DNA of 64,000 bases from Bacillus sp. T3 (GTDB taxonomy: Bacteria > Bacillota > Bacilli > Bacillales > Cytobacillaceae). Position 1 is the first letter of the stretch. Each line of letters begins with the position of its first letter. Below, piece by piece: positions 15,922 to 25,368 of the stretch. Location: NCBI RefSeq assembly GCF_033449965.1, contig NZ_CP137761.1, forward strand, positions 1,736,001-1,800,000, in the 5' to 3' direction. Both the position numbers and the translations under genes were made by a program. The notes beneath the pieces were generated by a model. The model saw nothing but the letters and a program-made list of their open reading frames with translations, did not search any database and had not been told where the DNA came from.

Positions 15922-17235
15922 ATGTTTTGGATTCAGTTTCTTATTGTTATGGCCTGTATAATTATTGGTGCTCGTCTTGGTGGGGTTGGCTTAGGAGTTA
16001 TGGGAGGGGTCGGTCTTGCAATTCTTATATTTGGGTTCGGTCTTCAGTCAACCTCAGCACCTATCGATGTAATGTTAATGATTTTGGCTGTTGTAACAGC
16101 TGCGGGGACGCTTCAGGCGGCAGGGGGAATGGAATATTTAGTTTTCTTGGCTGAAAAGGCACTTAGAAAACACCCTAAGTGGATCACATTTATTGCTCCA
16201 TTAGTTACATACTTTTTTACTTTCTGTGCTGGAACAGGCCATGTTGCCTATTCAATCTTACCTGTCATTGCAGAGATTGCACGAGAGTCAGGTATTCGTC
16301 CTGAGCGGCCAATGTCCATTGCTGTAATTGCCTCACAACAAGCGATTACGGCTAGTCCCATATCTGCTGCGACAGTTGCTCTGTTAGGCTTATTGTCTGA
16401 TTTTAATGTAACGTTGTTTCAAATCATGATAATCTGTGTTCCTAGTACTTTTATTGGTAGTTTTATTGCTGCTTTTGTTGTTAGTAAGATGGGGAAAGAA
16501 CTAGATATGGATGAGGAATATTTAAAACGTCTTGAATCTGGTCTTGCTCCTATTAAAAAAGACAAAAAGAACCTTATACCAACACTAAGTGCAAAACTTT
16601 CAGTCAGTTTGTTCATTTTGGCAGCATTATCAATAGTAATTTTAGGTTCATTTGAAGGTCTGCGCCCTGGCTGGGAAATTGAAGGTGTATTTACACGAAT
16701 GACCATGTCGATTGCCATTGAAATAGTAATGCTTTCAGCTGCAGCACTTATGATCATTTTATGTAAACCGAAAGTAGAAGAGATCGTTAATGGTAGTGTT
16801 TTTAAAGCAGGTTCAGCCGCAGTTGTAGCCATCTTTGGTATTGCTTGGATGGGAGATACATTCTTCCAGGGCAATATGACCTTGATTTCCGAATCGGTTT
16901 CAGATCTAGTAACAACTGCTCCGTGGTTGTTTGCGATCGCTTTATTTGGACTTTCAATTCTATTATTTAGCCAGGCAGCAACCATTCGTACTTTTATGCC
17001 TTTGGGAATTGGACTTGGGATTAACCCGGCCTTATTAATTGCAATGTTCCCAGCAGTCAATGGATATTTCTTTATCCCGAATTATCCAACTGTAGTTGCA
17101 GCTATCAACTTTGATTCAACTGGAACGACTAAAATTGGTAAATACATTCTAAACCATAGCTTTATGGTTCCAGGCTTGGTTGCTTGCGCAACATCGGTTG
17201 TAATCGGCATCCTACTCAGTATGGTAATCTTATAA
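15922..17235 (+). CDS. Dcu-type C4-dicarboxylate transporter
   Basis: This 437-residue membrane protein of the DcuA/DcuB family exchanges aspartate, fumarate, succinate or malate. The conserved block GTGHVAYSILPVIAEIARESG and the preceding AAGGMEYLVFLAEK are typical. TTTGGAGG precedes ATG 15922. With aspartase upstream it suggests aspartate uptake, deamination to fumarate and exchange. The genes are 129 bases apart, with a terminator only after the carrier. Confidence 0.85.
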   Translation: MFWIQFLIVMACIIIGARLGGVGLGVMGGVGLAILIFGFGLQSTSAPIDVMLMILAVVTAAGTLQAAGGMEYLVFLAEKALRKHPKWITFIAPLVTYFFTFCAGTGHVAYSILPVIAEIARESGIRPERPMSIAVIASQQAITASPISAATVALLGLLSDFNVTLFQIMIICVPSTFIGSFIAAFVVSKMGKELDMDEEYLKRLESGLAPIKKDKKNLIPTLSAKLSVSLFILAALSIVILGSFEGLRPGWEIEGVFTRMTMSIAIEIVMLSAAALMIILCKPKVEEIVNGSVFKAGSAAVVAIFGIAWMGDTFFQGNMTLISESVSDLVTTAPWLFAIALFGLSILLFSQAATIRTFMPLGIGLGINPALLIAMFPAVNGYFFIPNYPTVVAAINFDSTGTTKIGKYILNHSFMVPGLVACATSVVIGILLSMVIL

Positions 17236-17240
17236 ATATA

Positions 17241-17270
17241 AAAAGCTATCTTTTTTAAGATAGCTTTTTT
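17241..17270. terminator. Bidirectional terminator between the Dcu carrier and IclR genes
   Basis: AAAAGCTATCTT (17241-17252) pairs with AAGATAGCTTTT (17257-17268) and is followed by Ts. It separates two convergent genes. Confidence 0.85.
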
Positions 17271-17298
17271 GTATGGTTCTCCCTTTTATTGTATTAGC

Positions 17299-18045
17299 TC
17301 ATAATAATGAACTTATTTCTTTAGAGTACAATTTAAGTAATTCCGAAAATTGAACAATTCTTTGTTCGTTAAGTCGTATTTCAGGTGTTGCAATGCCCAA
17401 CGACCCCTCGATCCCTTTTGGTCCAAAAATTGGTACGGCAATACCAGCAGTTCCTAATGTAGTTTCACCGTAACTTACAGCATAACCACGCATGCGAATT
17501 AACTTTAAATCATTCAATAAAGCATCTTCATTATTAATTGTCCGTGATGTGCGTATTTCAAATTTGCAATGTTTAATATAGTTTTCTTGTTCGTCAAGGT
17601 TCATAAATGCAAGAATTACTCTCCTTGTAGCCGCAATGTGAAGTGGTAACCTAATACCAATTGGTTCAAACACACGCAGTTGTTGATCGCTGTCGACTGA
17701 ATCTACGAGTAAAGCTTCGTTAGAGTTAACTAAAATATTGAGATAGACAGATTCCCCTGTCTCCTTTAATATTTTCTCCATGAACGGTCTAGCTATATCA
17801 CGTATTGAGAATAAAGATTGTGCTTGAAAACCTAGTTCGATTAAGGTTGGTCCTAGGAAAAACTTTTTGCTCTCCAAATTTTGACCAACAAAACCGTATC
17901 TCTGCATATCTTGTAAAATCCGGTGGGTTGTCGCTGTATTATAACCTGCAATACGGGATAGTTCCCCAGCACCCCATTCCTTTCTTCCATCTCGTGGTTT
18001 TAATAAGCTAAGTAATGTAAAAGCTTTATTTAGTAATTCAGACAT
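17299..18045 (-). CDS. IclR-family transcriptional regulator
   Basis: 248 residues. An N-terminal winged helix (residues 1-70, AGYNTATTHRILQDMQRYGFV) is followed by a GAF-like effector domain. Members sense small organic acids and act near one or two adjacent operators. The gene converges on the aspA-Dcu pair and is the most likely reader of the paired dyads at 14253-14285. AAAGGA precedes ATG 18045. Confidence 0.85.
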   Translation of the reverse strand: MSELLNKAFTLLSLLKPRDGRKEWGAGELSRIAGYNTATTHRILQDMQRYGFVGQNLESKKFFLGPTLIELGFQAQSLFSIRDIARPFMEKILKETGESVYLNILVNSNEALLVDSVDSDQQLRVFEPIGIRLPLHIAATRRVILAFMNLDEQENYIKHCKFEIRTSRTINNEDALLNDLKLIRMRGYAVSYGETTLGTAGIAVPIFGPKGIEGSLGIATPEIRLNEQRIVQFSELLKLYSKEISSLL

Positions 18046-18094
18046 ATATGTTTAATCCTTTCTATTTTCAGTAATTAATATTGCTACTATAATC

Positions 18095-18108
18095 TACTTT
18101 TAAAAGTA
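18095..18108. promoter_or_regulatory. Palindrome upstream of iclR-family gene
   Basis: TACTTTTAAAAGTA is a perfect 14-base palindrome about 50 bases before the IclR start and could serve for autoregulation. It differs from the dyads before aspA. Confidence 0.35.
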
Positions 18109-18402
18109 ATATTTTTGAAAACAATTTCTAGATTTTTGTTCGTTTTTCTGGAATGGAAGAGTTTTCGAAAAGTTGTAGGTGAAATTAATATCGTTTTCTT
18201 GGTATACTTGGTTAATTTCTCACTTTTTATTTGGATGTTTGCGACAAGGTGTTGGGTTTAAGACTAGACTACTTTGAGAATTATATTGCCCCCGTAATTA
18301 TCTTATAGAAGAGAGAATCAATTATCAACGAGAAATGATTTAAAAAGAAAATGAAGATAGCATTAGAGGAAATTAATATTAATAGATCTCTTTTATATTT
18401 AT

Positions 18403-18434
18403 AAATGGCACTCAGGAATAGGTGTCATTTTTCG
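18403..18434 (+). repeat. Short hairpin repeat, family C copy 2
   Basis: AAATGGCAC pairs with GTGTCATTT around TCAGGAATAG. It matches the copy at 13439. The 806-base gap 18046-18851 shows no intact gene apart from this element and the palindrome at 18095. Confidence 0.5.
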
Positions 18435-18851
18435 TATTTATTAATTTTTTTCTTATTCAACTATCGGACCAGATTGTTGAGGAAATTTTCACGTGTTCGT
18501 GTTGAATAATGATTAAGATTGCGAATGATTACATTTAAACGAAACATTTTAATTGAACAATAAGTTCCGCATATTATCCATCCTCTATACTAGGGATCCT
18601 GGCTGCATAGATTAATAACAGGTTTTTTAACTGAAATACAAGTTTCAGGTCTAAGAACTAAACGTAAAAAAATCCCTAATCATAGTCAAGAAGAATACAA
18701 GACAATACTTAGAAATTTCATATTAAAAAACACATAATCATCCATTTGTGTTTTTTAGTTGCCGCAGGCTTTATAGGTAAGGATTGTTATTTGAATAATA
18801 TAAGGTGTTGTGGGTAACGATAAGTTCGATTGTAAAAAGGAGGGAAAATAA

Positions 18852-19853
18852 GTGAGAGATCATTTAATACTAACAGCTTCAGAGATTGGGACCTTATGGG
18901 GACAATATATTAATGGAACAATGATGGATATCGTAAATCGATACATGGTTTCAATTATTGATGACCAAGGTATAAAAAACATATTTGAAGATGCTGTTCG
19001 TACCTTCTATAAACAAAAAGAACAGGTGGCTTTTTTTATCCAAAAAGAGGGGTTTCCAGTTCCAGTTGGTTTTACTGAAGAGGATTTACGAAAAGCACCC
19101 AGGCTGTTCTCAGATCTTTTTTGTTTGAATTACTTACATATTATGACTTTACATGGATTAATTGGGCACAATATATCGTTAAGTGTGAGTGTTAATAAAA
19201 ATTTACGAGAGTTTTATGACTCTTGCGATAATGAAGGAAAACGCATGTTTAAATTAACAACAGATATGTTATTAGAGAAAGGAAGTTTACAACATGAACC
19301 TTATTTTTATCCAACAGAAGAAACTGAATTTGTTTCTGAATCAGGCTTTATCAGTTCATTTTTAGATCCAGATAGACCAATTTCTGCAACGGAAGTAATA
19401 AACCTCTCCTTCAACTTAAAAAAAAGCATGTTGGGGAAAACGTTGGCAATCGGGTTTAGTCAAGTCGCAAAAGAGCAGGAGGTTATTACTTTCCTTTTGA
19501 AAGCTATTAAAAAGTCAGAAAACCATACCAGTGGCTTAGCCGAAATCTTGAAAAAAGAAAATCTCCCTTTACCACAATCATTCGATTCCGAAGTGACAAC
19601 ATCAACAGAGTCACCATTTTCAGATAAACTCATTATGTATCATATTGGCTTTTTGATTCAAACTGCACAAGCCTACCACGGTATTGGTTTATCAGGTGCA
19701 ATGAGATCAGATTTAGCAATCGCATATGAGAAAACCATTTTGGAGAATTTAGCAGCTACTAGAAAATGGTTTGCAATCATGGTCAAACACAAATGGCTGG
19801 AACAACCTCCCTTAGCTGCAAATCGCAAAAGAATAGCAGTAGAAAAAAAGTAA
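18852..19853 (+). CDS. DUF3231 family protein
   Basis: This 333-residue protein is built of two similar helical halves (about 1-165 and 175-333). Each half starts with a LTASEIGTLWGQY / ISATEVINLSFNL-type segment and carries scattered His and Glu that could bind metal. This duplicated, ferritin-like architecture is common in Bacillus spore-formers. The function is unknown. GTG 18852 has AAAGGAGGG upstream. No neighbours suggest an operon. Confidence 0.8.
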   Translation: MRDHLILTASEIGTLWGQYINGTMMDIVNRYMVSIIDDQGIKNIFEDAVRTFYKQKEQVAFFIQKEGFPVPVGFTEEDLRKAPRLFSDLFCLNYLHIMTLHGLIGHNISLSVSVNKNLREFYDSCDNEGKRMFKLTTDMLLEKGSLQHEPYFYPTEETEFVSESGFISSFLDPDRPISATEVINLSFNLKKSMLGKTLAIGFSQVAKEQEVITFLLKAIKKSENHTSGLAEILKKENLPLPQSFDSEVTTSTESPFSDKLIMYHIGFLIQTAQAYHGIGLSGAMRSDLAIAYEKTILENLAATRKWFAIMVKHKWLEQPPLAANRKRIAVEKK

Positions 19854-20452
19854 GGATCTTTGGTCTGAGATTTTTACTTTTTTTCTTTAAAGAGTCTATA
19901 TGGATATTCTTGTAATAACAAAACTAACTAGTGCGGATTACTTGAACAGAGAAGAAAGGCGAAAGAATTCTGAACATCCCTAAGAAACAGATACAGTTGC
20001 TTTAGTAAAAAAGTTACTTTCGCATCTCTTTCATATTTTTAATATTCCACAATCGAGCGCATTTCTCATACATACAAGAGATGCGCCTAATTTTATTATG
20101 GGCCATATTGTTTAGTAACGAATCTAAAGGAAATTACCACTTTCATTAGACAGGAGAACATGGTTTCTTTTTCTTCACATATTAACTGGCACAAGTGTAT
20201 TTGAACTATTAAAAAACTTAGAAAGGAATCACTCAAAATAATGTCAAATAAGTCGTGTTAAATTTTGATATCAGTTTAGAGGAGAGGAAAAAAACATAAG
20301 ATTAATTGTAGTATATTCCTTCCTTTTCCATACCTATAGCTCTATTGTCCACAAAATCTTACTGCAGGGGACGTATATCCATTCAATCCTCAATTCCATT
20401 TGACTCGAAATAATTTGGGACTGTACGCTGCTCATTGAAATTTTAAATTGAC
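19854..20452. other. Non-coding stretch with one hairpin repeat
   Basis: Apart from the family B hairpin at 20057 I see no gene here. The sequence is AT-rich, with stops in all frames. Confidence 0.5.
20057..20090 (+). repeat. Family B hairpin repeat
   Basis: GCGCATTTCT and AGAGATGCGC form a stem, followed by TTTT and GGGCCATATTG, the tail motif seen again at 57355 and 52795. Confidence 0.55.
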
Positions 20453-20590
20453 TCAATCTGTTCCTGCAAGTCTGTAGAAAGTAGGAACGATTAGGAAAAA
20501 TTCTTCGGTCAAGACCGGAATAGAACGCAGATCCTCGTGCAGTTCAAACGGTGAACAGAAGCCAATGTCCATGATACTGCATGTCTATCT
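20453..20590 (-). pseudogene. LysR-type regulator remnant
   Basis: On the minus strand a short frame reads DIGFCSPFELHEDLRSIPVL then TEEFFLIVP. This is the typical first strand-turn of a LysR effector domain. No HTH and no C-terminal part are visible, so only a fragment remains. Confidence 0.5.
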
Positions 20591-20675
20591 TTTTTTAAGC
20601 CCCTTTATACCAGATGTAATAGTGCAACTTTTCCTAGTTCCTAAGATTAAAGAATGCGGTTTATTTTCGGGCCTA

Positions 20676-21236
20676 TTAATTTGTAATTCTATTGACACAG
20701 CTAACCTCAATATAATACATGACTGTTTCTTCAGGTGAGTATTCCATACTTTTATCAATCCACCATCTTACTGTTTCTACAAAGCTACCTACGAGATGAT
20801 TTAAAACGAAATCGGCAGGGGCATTCACTTTTATCTCATTCAGATACTTTGACAACATCGCTGTAAGGTATTCTTTAAAATACCTCATAAAGAGTTCGCC
20901 ACTTTCGCAGGATAAAATACCCACAATGTTCCTTTTACTGTCCTTCAAATGATGGAGGATATGTGTAAGCTTCGCGTCGATACCGTTGTATTCACTCGAA
21001 AAATCATGGGTATTTTCTGGCACGAGTTCATCCGAAAATACATGACTGAAGATATCGGTACACATTGCTTTAAGTAGCTCGTCCTTTGTTTCAAAATGAG
21101 CATAAAAAGTGCTTCGACCAATATTCGCTTCATCAATGATTTCCTGCACGGTTATATTTCTATACCTCTTCTGTTCAATCAATTTGCTGAATGCCTTGAA
21201 GATAGCATCTCTTGTTTTTTGTTGCCTTCTGTCCAC
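20676..21236 (-). CDS. TetR/AcrR-family regulator
   Basis: 186 residues. The HTH is near the N-terminus (ITVQEIIDEANIGRSTFYAHFETKDELL, residues 28-55, read in two parts), with a C-terminal ligand domain containing VRWWIDKSM. GTG 21236 follows AGGAGG. The MATE exporter starts 490 bases away on the other strand and is a plausible target. Confidence 0.85.
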   Translation of the reverse strand: MDRRQQKTRDAIFKAFSKLIEQKRYRNITVQEIIDEANIGRSTFYAHFETKDELLKAMCTDIFSHVFSDELVPENTHDFSSEYNGIDAKLTHILHHLKDSKRNIVGILSCESGELFMRYFKEYLTAMLSKYLNEIKVNAPADFVLNHLVGSFVETVRWWIDKSMEYSPEETVMYYIEVSCVNRITN

Positions 21237-21565
21237 GTACTTACCTCCTGTACAAATACCATTGGAATGTTCAGTAACTTACAGACTGACCATTTTAATT
21301 ATTGAATATCGAATCGAATAAAAATATGATTTTATAAAACTATATGTTCGATAACATACAAATTGTATCGTTGTTTGAATAACAAAGCAACAGGAGGAAT
21401 CTACATGAAAATCTTTATAAAACTTAGTGCAAATAGGTTACGTTATCAAAAAAGCAGATGTAGCACATCAAAAGAAACTAGCAGCAATTTTATTTACATG
21501 TTATTGAGCTTTGCTTTTAATGTACAAAATAAAATGAAATGATTGAAGAATAATATTTAGCTATT
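21237..21565. other. TetR/MATE intergenic region
   Basis: A good ribosome site (AGGAGGA, about 21392) precedes an ATG at 21405 whose frame soon loses coding character (about 45 codons). It looks like a decayed small gene. Nothing else is recognised. Confidence 0.35.
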
Positions 21566-21724
21566 ATGGACATAAAACGAAAAATTAACTTCGAAAAGGG
21601 AATATTTCTTTCTGACCACATAGAAACGTATGTTGTAGATGCAGGTCGCCAAGGAAACGAAGAACAAGTTTTAGAGGACATGAAAACAGCACTAGACAAT
21701 TTTATTCATTATGGAGTCACTTAA
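21566..21724 (+). CDS. Small protein or remnant, coupled to MATE gene
   Basis: A 52-residue frame (MDIKRKINFEKGIFLSDHIE and onward, ending NFIHYGVT) stops two bases before the MATE ATG. It is acidic and hydrophilic with no helix-turn-helix. I do not recognise it, and no clear ribosome site precedes it, so it may be the end of a decayed gene. Confidence 0.35.
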   Translation: MDIKRKINFEKGIFLSDHIETYVVDAGRQGNEEQVLEDMKTALDNFIHYGVT

Positions 21725-21725
21725 A

Positions 21726-23060
21726 ATGGAAGATACCACAATACAAAATAAAACCACTAAGCAAAAACTTTCCATCATCTTTGCCTTAGCAATACCCGCA
21801 ATGATTGAAAATATATTACAAACCATAGTTGGGTTTGTAGATACTCTATTTGTTGCAAAATTAGGTTTAAATGAGGTCACTGCAGTAGGTGTGGCTAATG
21901 CAGTATTAGCTGTCTATATTGCTGTTTTTATGGCAATAGGGGTAGGAACATCTTCACTTATTGCCCGAAGTATAGGGGCAGAAGATATTTCAAAAGCAAA
22001 ATCCATTGCTCGGCAATCAACCATCTTATCATCTATTCTTGGACTGCTATTTGGTTTGATTACCCTCTTTTTTAGCGAACCACTACTCCGTTTAATGGGA
22101 GCAGAATCAAAAGTTTTAACAGATGGAGTCACTTACTTTAGTATAGTTGCCATTCCTTCTATTTTTATCTCACTCATGTTTACCTTTGGCAGCATTCTTC
22201 GAGCTGCTGGTGATACAAAAACTCCTATGAAGGTTAGTTGGTGGATTAATCTTATTCACATAGGATTAGACTATGTATTAATTTTTGGGATCTTTGGAAT
22301 AGAAGGACTAGGAGTAGCAGGGGCCGCATGGGCAACAGTTATTGTACGAATCATTGGTACACTTCTGTTGTTTATCAATATTAAAAGGTCAAAAGTGTCC
22401 TTTCTATTATTTGGGAGTTCCTCAAGGAAAGATACCTTGTCTATTTTAAAATTATCTACTCCTACAGCAATTGAACGTTTAATTATGCGGTTCGGACAGG
22501 TACTTTATTTTGGATTGATACTCAAGATTGGGGCTGATGTCTATGCTTCCCATTCGATTGCAGGAAATATCGAAACATTTTCTTACATGCCAGGTTATGG
22601 TCTGGCTATTGCTGCCACAACTTTGGTAGGGCAAAGTATTGGAGGTAAGCAATACAAAGACGCTTATAAGTACGGAATGATTACTACAGTAGTGGCAATT
22701 ATTTTTATGTCCTTTATAGGTGTTCTTTTATTCTTCTTATCCCCTTGGTTCGCCACTTGGTTTACCACAGATAAAGATGCAATAGATATGGTTGTAACAG
22801 CATTAAGGATAGATGCTTTTGCTCAACCTGCATTAGCTATTGGATTAGTTTTAGCAGGAGCATTACAAGGAGCAGGAGATACAAAAAGTCCTATGTATAG
22901 CACAGCTATTGGTATGTGGCTGATTCGTGTAGTGGGAGTATTTGTACTTGGAATTCATTTTGAAATGGGAATAGCAGGAGTTTGGCTTTCAATTGCAATA
23001 GATTTATATGTCCGAGCTATATTTCTGTTTTTCAGATTTAAGCAATTCAAGAATAAATAA
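21726..23060 (+). CDS. MATE-family multidrug exporter 1
   Basis: 444 residues with twelve predicted helices and the two-fold MATE repeat. FxDTLFVAKLG sits in the first helix pair, and GSILRAAGDTKTPM and GALQGAGDTKSPM mark equivalent loops of each half. It exports cationic drugs or metabolites by Na+ or H+ antiport. ATG 21726 is chosen because GGAG lies eight bases upstream; an in-frame ATG at 21711 contains that site. Confidence 0.9.
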   Translation: MEDTTIQNKTTKQKLSIIFALAIPAMIENILQTIVGFVDTLFVAKLGLNEVTAVGVANAVLAVYIAVFMAIGVGTSSLIARSIGAEDISKAKSIARQSTILSSILGLLFGLITLFFSEPLLRLMGAESKVLTDGVTYFSIVAIPSIFISLMFTFGSILRAAGDTKTPMKVSWWINLIHIGLDYVLIFGIFGIEGLGVAGAAWATVIVRIIGTLLLFINIKRSKVSFLLFGSSSRKDTLSILKLSTPTAIERLIMRFGQVLYFGLILKIGADVYASHSIAGNIETFSYMPGYGLAIAATTLVGQSIGGKQYKDAYKYGMITTVVAIIFMSFIGVLLFFLSPWFATWFTTDKDAIDMVVTALRIDAFAQPALAIGLVLAGALQGAGDTKSPMYSTAIGMWLIRVVGVFVLGIHFEMGIAGVWLSIAIDLYVRAIFLFFRFKQFKNK

Positions 23061-23105
23061 AAGTATCAATAAGAAAATAATAATTAAATTTCGGGGTGTC
23101 TGATT

Positions 23106-23249
23106 ATGGGTTATGCAACTAAAGTTCAAGAATTCAAACAAAAACTTGAAGAAATACAGAGTTTATCCATTGAGATGTCCTATACAGCATGGACATTTTA
23201 TGACGAAATTGTTTGCCCTGATTGTAGAAAACATGAAGGGATATATTGA
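23106..23249 (+). CDS. Small CxxC protein
   Basis: A 47-residue frame (MGYATKVQEFKQKLEEIQSL...) ends in VCPDCRKHEGIY with a possible zinc or redox CxxC. GGGGTG precedes the ATG weakly. It is followed directly by a terminator, which supports a real small gene. I do not recognise the family. Confidence 0.45.
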   Translation: MGYATKVQEFKQKLEEIQSLSIEMSYTAWTFYDEIVCPDCRKHEGIY

Positions 23250-23260
23250 TGTACGAGAAA

Positions 23261-23296
23261 GAAACACCCACCAGCAACGGCGGGTGTTTCTTTTCA
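23261..23296 (+). terminator. Terminator
   Basis: GAAACACCC (23261-23269) pairs with GGGTGTTTC (23282-23290), followed by TTTTC. Confidence 0.8.
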
Positions 23297-23404
23297 CTAA
23301 TGGTTCAAAAAAGGTGAGTAAATTATGGGAAAATGAGGAGTAGTGACAGAACGAGATAAACAAAATATAATTTCTTTAGCTTAACTAAAGGAGACAAGTA
23401 ACTA

Positions 23405-24796
23405 TTGAATAAGCGTGATACTGCACCAAGAGATTTGATTTACTATAAAGAGAAAATATATTTCTGGATTGTTCTTTTCTTCAGCATTATTTCTTACGTC
23501 CTATTCTCTTTTTCCATTATAGGTTTACCTATAATCGCTGCTTTGTTCTTTCTTTCCTTTTTGCTTCACGGGGTCGCAATGGGGCAAATTCGAACCAACG
23601 CAGTTAAGCTTTCGCCTGGGCAATTCCCGGATATCTATACCAAGGTGGAAGAACTTTGCAAAAAAATGGAGCTTAAGAAAATACCGGATGTTTATGTAAT
23701 GCAATCAGGAGGCATCCTCAATGCCTTTGCAACCCGGTTTTTCCGAAAGAACATGGTCATTGTCTATTCGGAAGTTTTTGACCTCATTGAAGAGGGTTTG
23801 GAAGATGAGCTTTATTTCATTCTTGCGCATGAGCTGGCACATATAAAACGTAACCATATGGGAAAGATGGCATTCATCCTGCCATCCATGTGGATCCCAG
23901 GATTGGCAGAAACGTATCTTCGTGCCTGTGAATATACATGTGACCGTTATGCAGCGTACTACACGGGAAATCCTGAAGCTTCAGAAAACAGCCTGATGAT
24001 GCTTGCCATTGGAAAGAAATTATATTACAGGACGGATCGAAATGAATTCATGAATCAAATAAACAGGGAAAAGGGATTCTTTGTATGGCTGAGCGAAATT
24101 CTTTCCACACATCCTCCTCTCCCAAAAAGGATTCATGAAATCAAGACCTACTTTGGTGGGGTGGAACCCATCATTTCAGCGAAGAAAACGAAATGGGTAT
24201 ATGGTGCTGTAGCCGTACTCGCATTGTGCATATTTCTTGGTGGAATTTATTCCGAAATGGATAATATTGAATCCCTTCTTCCTTTTGGTAATCTTGAAGA
24301 CGAAGTAGTTGATGAGCCATCTGACATTCCTCCGATTGTCCAGGCAGCGGTTAATGGGGACACACAGAAGGTCGAAAAGCTTGCCAAGTCAGGAAAAGAC
24401 GTAGATGAGGAAGACTATACTGGATATACTGCAATGGACTGGTCGATAAAGGCGGGAAATGAGGAAATGGTTAAAACCCTTCTTAAAAATGGTGCTGATC
24501 CGAATAACGAAACGAGTTATATGATGACACCGCTAATGACAGCCGCTGAAAAAGGAAGACCGGAAATCATTAAAATTCTTCATTCTGCCAGTGCAAAACT
24601 CAATTATCAGGATTCCGAAAACAGTATGACTGCATTAATTTATGCAGCGCAGGGAGAAGACGAGGATACGGTTAAAGTTTTGCTTCAGCTTGGGGCGGAT
24701 CCTAAAAAGATGGACTACTCAAACATGACACCGTACATGCACGCTCTTGATGTGGGACATGAAAACATTGCTGAACTATTGAAACCGAATAAGTAG
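23405..24796 (+). CDS. M48-family membrane metalloprotease with C-terminal ankyrin repeats
   Basis: 463 residues. Two membrane helices (about 18-58) precede a peptidase M48 domain with zinc motif HELAH (142-146) and the third ligand Glu176 (CEYTCDR). A third helix lies at about 268-286. About four ankyrin repeats fill residues 310-463 (GYTAMDWSIKAGNEEMVKTL, LMTAAEKGRPEIIKIL and others). M48 proteases such as HtpX act in membrane protein quality control. The ankyrin tail probably recruits or senses a partner. TTG 23405 follows AAAGGAGA. Confidence 0.85.
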   Translation: MNKRDTAPRDLIYYKEKIYFWIVLFFSIISYVLFSFSIIGLPIIAALFFLSFLLHGVAMGQIRTNAVKLSPGQFPDIYTKVEELCKKMELKKIPDVYVMQSGGILNAFATRFFRKNMVIVYSEVFDLIEEGLEDELYFILAHELAHIKRNHMGKMAFILPSMWIPGLAETYLRACEYTCDRYAAYYTGNPEASENSLMMLAIGKKLYYRTDRNEFMNQINREKGFFVWLSEILSTHPPLPKRIHEIKTYFGGVEPIISAKKTKWVYGAVAVLALCIFLGGIYSEMDNIESLLPFGNLEDEVVDEPSDIPPIVQAAVNGDTQKVEKLAKSGKDVDEEDYTGYTAMDWSIKAGNEEMVKTLLKNGADPNNETSYMMTPLMTAAEKGRPEIIKILHSASAKLNYQDSENSMTALIYAAQGEDEDTVKVLLQLGADPKKMDYSNMTPYMHALDVGHENIAELLKPNK

Positions 24797-24834
24797 GATT
24801 TCAAAAAGAACTACTTATGTGGGGTAAATAAAGT

Positions 24835-24906
24835 ATGAACAGAAACAAATTGGTTTTCTTATCAATATTTAGCAGTGTTTTGGTCATTCTGTATATGTTT
24901 TTCTAA
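24835..24906 (+). CDS. 23-residue membrane peptide
   Basis: MNRNKLVFLSIFSSVLVIL plus YMFF is a single hydrophobic helix with a basic N-terminus. Its stop overlaps the start of the next gene (TAATG), so the two are translationally coupled. GGGG lies about ten bases before the ATG. Confidence 0.5.
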   Translation: MNRNKLVFLSIFSSVLVILYMFF

Positions 24907-25097
24907 TGGAAAATCATCGATATGATAACGGAATTTTTAGATTGCCTATTCTTCTAATGGTGTTTGGATTATTCATTTTCATTACGGTACGCGAAGTCAT
25001 ATTCTATAAAAATAAAGATTGGAAGCCGATCGTCATCCAGTTCGTCACAATCCTTTTGCTATTTTTAATTACTTTCAATCAGATTAAGGCACCCTAG
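24906..25097 (+). CDS. Two-helix small membrane protein
   Basis: 63 residues with two hydrophobic segments (13-31 and 42-57) separated by a basic loop KNKDWK. No family recognised. It starts within the stop codon of the 23-residue peptide. Both follow the M48-ankyrin gene by 38 bases and might be cotranscribed with it. Confidence 0.6.
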   Translation: MENHRYDNGIFRLPILLMVFGLFIFITVREVIFYKNKDWKPIVIQFVTILLLFLITFNQIKAP

Positions 25098-25204
25098 AGC
25101 TGATGCGTTATTACAACATCAAATTTAAATAAAAGTTTTGCTTGAAGGTAAACACTAAAAATGATCCTGCTTTTACTGCCTGGTCCTTTTTTTATTCGAC
25201 TAAC

Positions 25205-25240
25205 GGGCGCGATTATCAAAAAGATGATTGCGCCTTTTTC
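25205..25240 (+). repeat. Family B hairpin repeat
   Basis: GGGCGCGATTATC and GATGATTGCGCC form a stem followed by TTTTTC, then GTTGGGCC. The same stem and tail recur at 40659 and, in part, at 36209. It could terminate transcription. Confidence 0.6.
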
Positions 25241-25368
25241 ATGTTGGGCCATTTAACAGAGTAATAAAGGATAGTGAAGAAAAAAGGTAAGAAGCGGGGG
25301 GCAGTTTAACTGAAGAGGAACAACTGATAAAATAGCTATAAATCAAATTCAAAAGGTGTTGTTATTTT

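Noticed and set aside
16419..17060. 213-codon frame opposite the Dcu carrier
   Set aside because: It is antisense to a well-supported membrane protein, rich in Ile, Ser and Pro as expected for a shadow frame, with no ribosome site or family.
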